The notes beneath the pieces were generated by a model, which saw only the letters and a program-made list of their open reading frames with translations, did no database searches and was not told the origin of the DNA. This document shows, in pieces, positions 18,040-20,839 of a stretch of DNA of 20,839 bases. Position numbers and translations under genes: made by a program. Numbering within the stretch: the stretch's first letter is position 1; the number at the start of each line of letters is the position of its first letter. Source of the stretch: Apostichopus californicus (taxonomy: Eukaryota > Echinodermata > Holothuroidea > Aspidochirotida > Stichopodidae); the NCBI GenBank assembly GCA_020650975.1, contig JAIPMN010030104.1:665-21503 (forward strand), in the 5' to 3' direction.

Positions 18040-18860
18040 AACACGATATCTCAAGATACGAATCATTGGTATGTTCATACTTGATATATAGATGCCCCAT
18101 ATTAAATGAAAGAACCATATTGTTTTGTTGGTGGAGGTCAAAAGTTATCTTGGGTCACCAGAAGTCAAACGCTGAAAATTTTTTAACCACGATATCTCAT
18201 GATAGGAAGTATGAATACTTTTTATACTTAGCATGTGTATACGTTATATTGAGTAGGAGAATTCTGTTGTTTTTGGTGGAGGTAAAAAGGTCATCTGAGG
18301 TCAACAGAGATGAAACATTCAAAACCTTGTAAATGCTATATCTCACGATAGGAAGCATGAATACTTCTCATACTTATCATGTGGATGTGTTATATTAGTT
18401 GAAAGACGTCTGTTGTTTGTAGTGAAGGTGAACGGTCATCTGAGGTCAACAGAGATGAAACACTGAAAACCTTGTGAATAATATATCTCATGATAGGAAT
18501 AATGGATGCTTTTCATACTTATCATGTGGATGTGTTATATTAAGTGAAAGGCGCATGTTGTTTGTAGTGAAGGTGAACGGTCATCTGAGTTCACCAGAGG
18601 TCAAATATTGAAAACCTTGTAAACACGATATCTCAAGTTAGGAAGCAAGGATACTTGTTATACATGGTATATGCATGGAATTGCATATATATTGAGTATA
18701 ATCCTGTTGTTATTGGTGTAGGTTAACGTTTATCTGGGGTCACCAGAGGTCAAACTCTGAAACATTTAAACCTGATATCTCAATGTAGGAATCATGGGTA
18801 CTTCTCATACTTAGAGTGTAGATGCATCACATCGATACAAGTTTTATGTTTTAGGTGGAG
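18040..18860. repeat. Tandem array, about 146-bp unit, six copies
   Basis: The landmark (G/T)ATATCTCA starts at 18045, 18191, 18337, 18482, 18627 and 18774, giving spacings of 146, 146, 145, 145 and 147 bases. Each unit also carries GTGGATGTGTTATATT-like, TTGTTTTTGGTGGAGGT-like and GAGGTCACCAGAGGTCAAA-like blocks. The last contains AGGTCA half-sites four bases apart in some copies. Divergence rises toward the right edge. The open frame at 18009-18332 is only a by-product of the repeat. Confidence 0.85.
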
Positions 18861-19060
18861 GTGTGTATTGCCATGTACATTAGATCAGCAAGTGTTTATC
18901 ATGCCATGGTGTGATTGAACATCAAAATAGTGGTTCGGGATTATTATATTATAAGAGCTATTTCTGTTGAACAAGCAGAAGTTTAGTGTAATGGAATTAT
19001 CGAAACCATAATACATTTTGCCTTGTGGTTAAATAAAAACATCCTTCCTATGCTTTGCAG

Positions 19061-19120
19061 TATTTCAGTGCCGTTGATCCATCTACTCGATTTAAACTTG
19101 ATTTGAAATACTCATCCTGA
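19061..19120 (+). CDS. Possible terminal exon (low confidence)
   Basis: After CTATGCTTTGCAG the sequence reads YFSAVDPSTRFKLDLKYSS and then TGA. The acceptor is good and the frame is open in phase 0, so it could serve as an alternative last exon joined to the exon ending at 17225 (which also ends in phase 0 in the VPYLE reading). A 20-codon exon with no family match cannot be called firmly. Confidence 0.2.
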   Translation, partial: YFSAVDPSTRFKLDLKYSS

Positions 19121-20839
19121 GATGAGGGGTGGACACGGATTTTTTCTTACGGCAAGTTGAAATTGTTGTACCCTCTCCACGGGTGGCACACACGCCTGGC
19201 CTCATAAATAACCTCGCTACTTAATTTTGAGATATAACATCTTTAATGTAATGTCTCAAGAATAGTTTTTCGTCCAAATCAATCAATCCCCAGATTTACT
19301 GAATCAAATACATTGCTTCCAATAGTTATACCAGTAGAGCAAGGTGAGCCATAGGGCCCGTTGCAGTAATAGAAATGGACCCTACAGGAGAGTCCATCAA
19401 ACTTTAGACTAAGGAAGATTAAGGAAGGTATATCTAGATGAATAAACAGTGAGCCCTCCAGAGTAGATATGACCCCTTTGGTTTATTAACTTCACGTTCA
19501 ATACCAATACTTGCCGCTTGGCTAGCCAGATATGGGTAGTTATGATTTAGTTCACACTTGTCACCAGATCCACTTCCCTTAGTTCGCGGGCCTCGATCAG
19601 CCACATCGGCATATTTACCCGGCTGATAGTTATTACGGGCGATAAGGTTCCACGAGACGCTTTAATGCCGGTTTTGGAATCTCGCAGACTGCGGAAATTT
19701 TCCCCGCGGGTCGCTCGTTGTCTACGTGTTCATTAGACGATATGCAACGTTGGCAACATTACCTGACTAAATCTTTTCAAAATGAATAAATAGTAAAGAA
19801 CAAATTACCTGATTACAAGAGTAAGATAAAGGTCGTCCCATGATTTTTGTCTTTTAAAAATAATTGGTGACACTACGGTCTCTCGTGTGTCTAACCTAAT
19901 ATTATAACGTTTGACGAGATCGTGGCCAGCCTTCATTCTGTTTCAGATGTTACTCCATAGTCAATGAAGTGTTATGTGGAATATATAAGGGAACAACCAA
20001 ACTGTCACATTTCTAGAACAATACTGGCCATCCTTTTCTTTACATAACCTTATTTTTTTGTAAGCTCATATTTTTTCCTTCTTTTCGTTTTGTTGTAACA
20101 TACTTAATCTTTATGATGTATTCTATATTTAAGCTATATGACCACAACGCTATTGTGAGACATTTTGTGTATTTGAGCGAGATTGTTTTTTGTCGAAGTG
20201 ATGTCAAGCACGTTGCTTTTGAGGTTACCTGTGAACGGCATTAAATATGTAAATATTAACTTTGAGATAAAGGGTACTTATGCTTCTTGATTGAGCAATA
20301 TGAGTGAGACCATAAAGTTACTTCCGTTATCAACAAATTCAGGGCAAAGGCTATTTAAACATTTTGATAGCTAAAATTTGTAGATATTTTCAACTGTTGA
20401 TTTTAAATATACACGTATTTCACCAAATATCAGCTATTCAATAATGGGAGTTTCTTCTACAGAAATAATAAAGGAAAAGGACTTACGTAAGATTGACCAA
20501 CAAATGGCAATCCAATTGACTGTACATCTGTTTATAGAATATCACATGCTATATGAAAATGATAAGTTCTCAAAGGTTCCTTTAAAACAAAATCTAAAGT
20601 AACATTTGTTTTTGTTCTTACTCTGTAAATATTTTTCAAATATGGTTAAATCAGGGATGAATTAAACAAATTGAATGAAAACCTTGGGATTATGATATTA
20701 TCATACATTCTTAATAAATAACTACCATTATATGTTACTTTAATACAGAGCTCTAAAATTCAACATATAACCACCGCATCTAACCTAATATATTAGATCC
20801 ATCGGATTTTTGAGCTCCGTGGAACACTCGGAGGGCTAA
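19121..20839. other. No gene recognised
   Basis: Mixed sequence with a GC-richer part around 19570-19730 and AT-rich DNA after 19780. I see no exon with supporting context, no RNA gene and no clear repeat. Near the right edge, CAGAGCTCTAAAATT (about 20746-20760) and CGGATTTTTGAGCTCCG (about 20803-20819) form an imperfect inverted pair. Confidence 0.4.

Noticed and set aside
18009-18332. 107-codon frame in the tandem array
   Set aside because: It lies within the 146-bp repeats; the frame is not kept from unit to unit.

Overview
The window looks like nuclear DNA of a marine invertebrate deuterostome, most likely an echinoderm such as a sea cucumber. It is AT-rich, its genes are split into short exons with GT-AG introns, and it carries a leucine-rich-repeat exon of the type found in large invertebrate NLR-like families. 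It also has a Penelope-like retroelement relic, a CACTA/EnSpm-type DNA transposon gene, minisatellites and many long poly-C/poly-G tracts. There are no bacterial genes. The organism call is inference from style and not from a search.

Positions 1-8222, minus strand: most of a CACTA/EnSpm-like transposon. Its outer terminus is at 8222 and reads CACTGTAAAAACACCTGG inward, followed by inverted and direct GGGTCA-type subterminal repeats. Its other end lies beyond position 1. Inside is one long gene, which I rebuilt as at least eight exons (7894 down to 335). Every splice site is GT-AG, every junction keeps phase, and no in-frame stop appears in 1138 codons. In order it encodes a SAM domain, two C2H2 zinc fingers, a CACTA-type transposase core, a Ser-rich linker and two C-terminal modules that I recall from SAMD3-like proteins. 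The introns hold a 175-bp MITE with perfect 14-bp inverted repeats, a 150-bp-unit minisatellite, and a direct duplication.

Positions 8223-17564, plus strand: the 3' part of a host leucine-rich-repeat gene. Phase-compatible exons at 8226, 10896, 14529, 15858, 16591/16593 and 17177 (and perhaps 17538) can be chained. The transposon end sits directly against the first of these exons, so the exon's splice acceptor is now made partly from the transposon terminus. The 5' exons must lie beyond the other end of the transposon, off the window.

Positions 12070-13375, minus strand, inside an intron of that gene: a 5'-truncated Penelope-like element. It keeps an intact 297-codon reading frame for the GIY-YIG endonuclease end, a polypyrimidine tail and a hammerhead-ribozyme-like motif, but it has lost the reverse transcriptase.

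Positions 17565-20839: mostly non-coding. The main feature is a six-copy tandem array with a period of about 146 bp (about 18040-18860). Its core is homologous, in opposite orientation, to the array at 908-1255.
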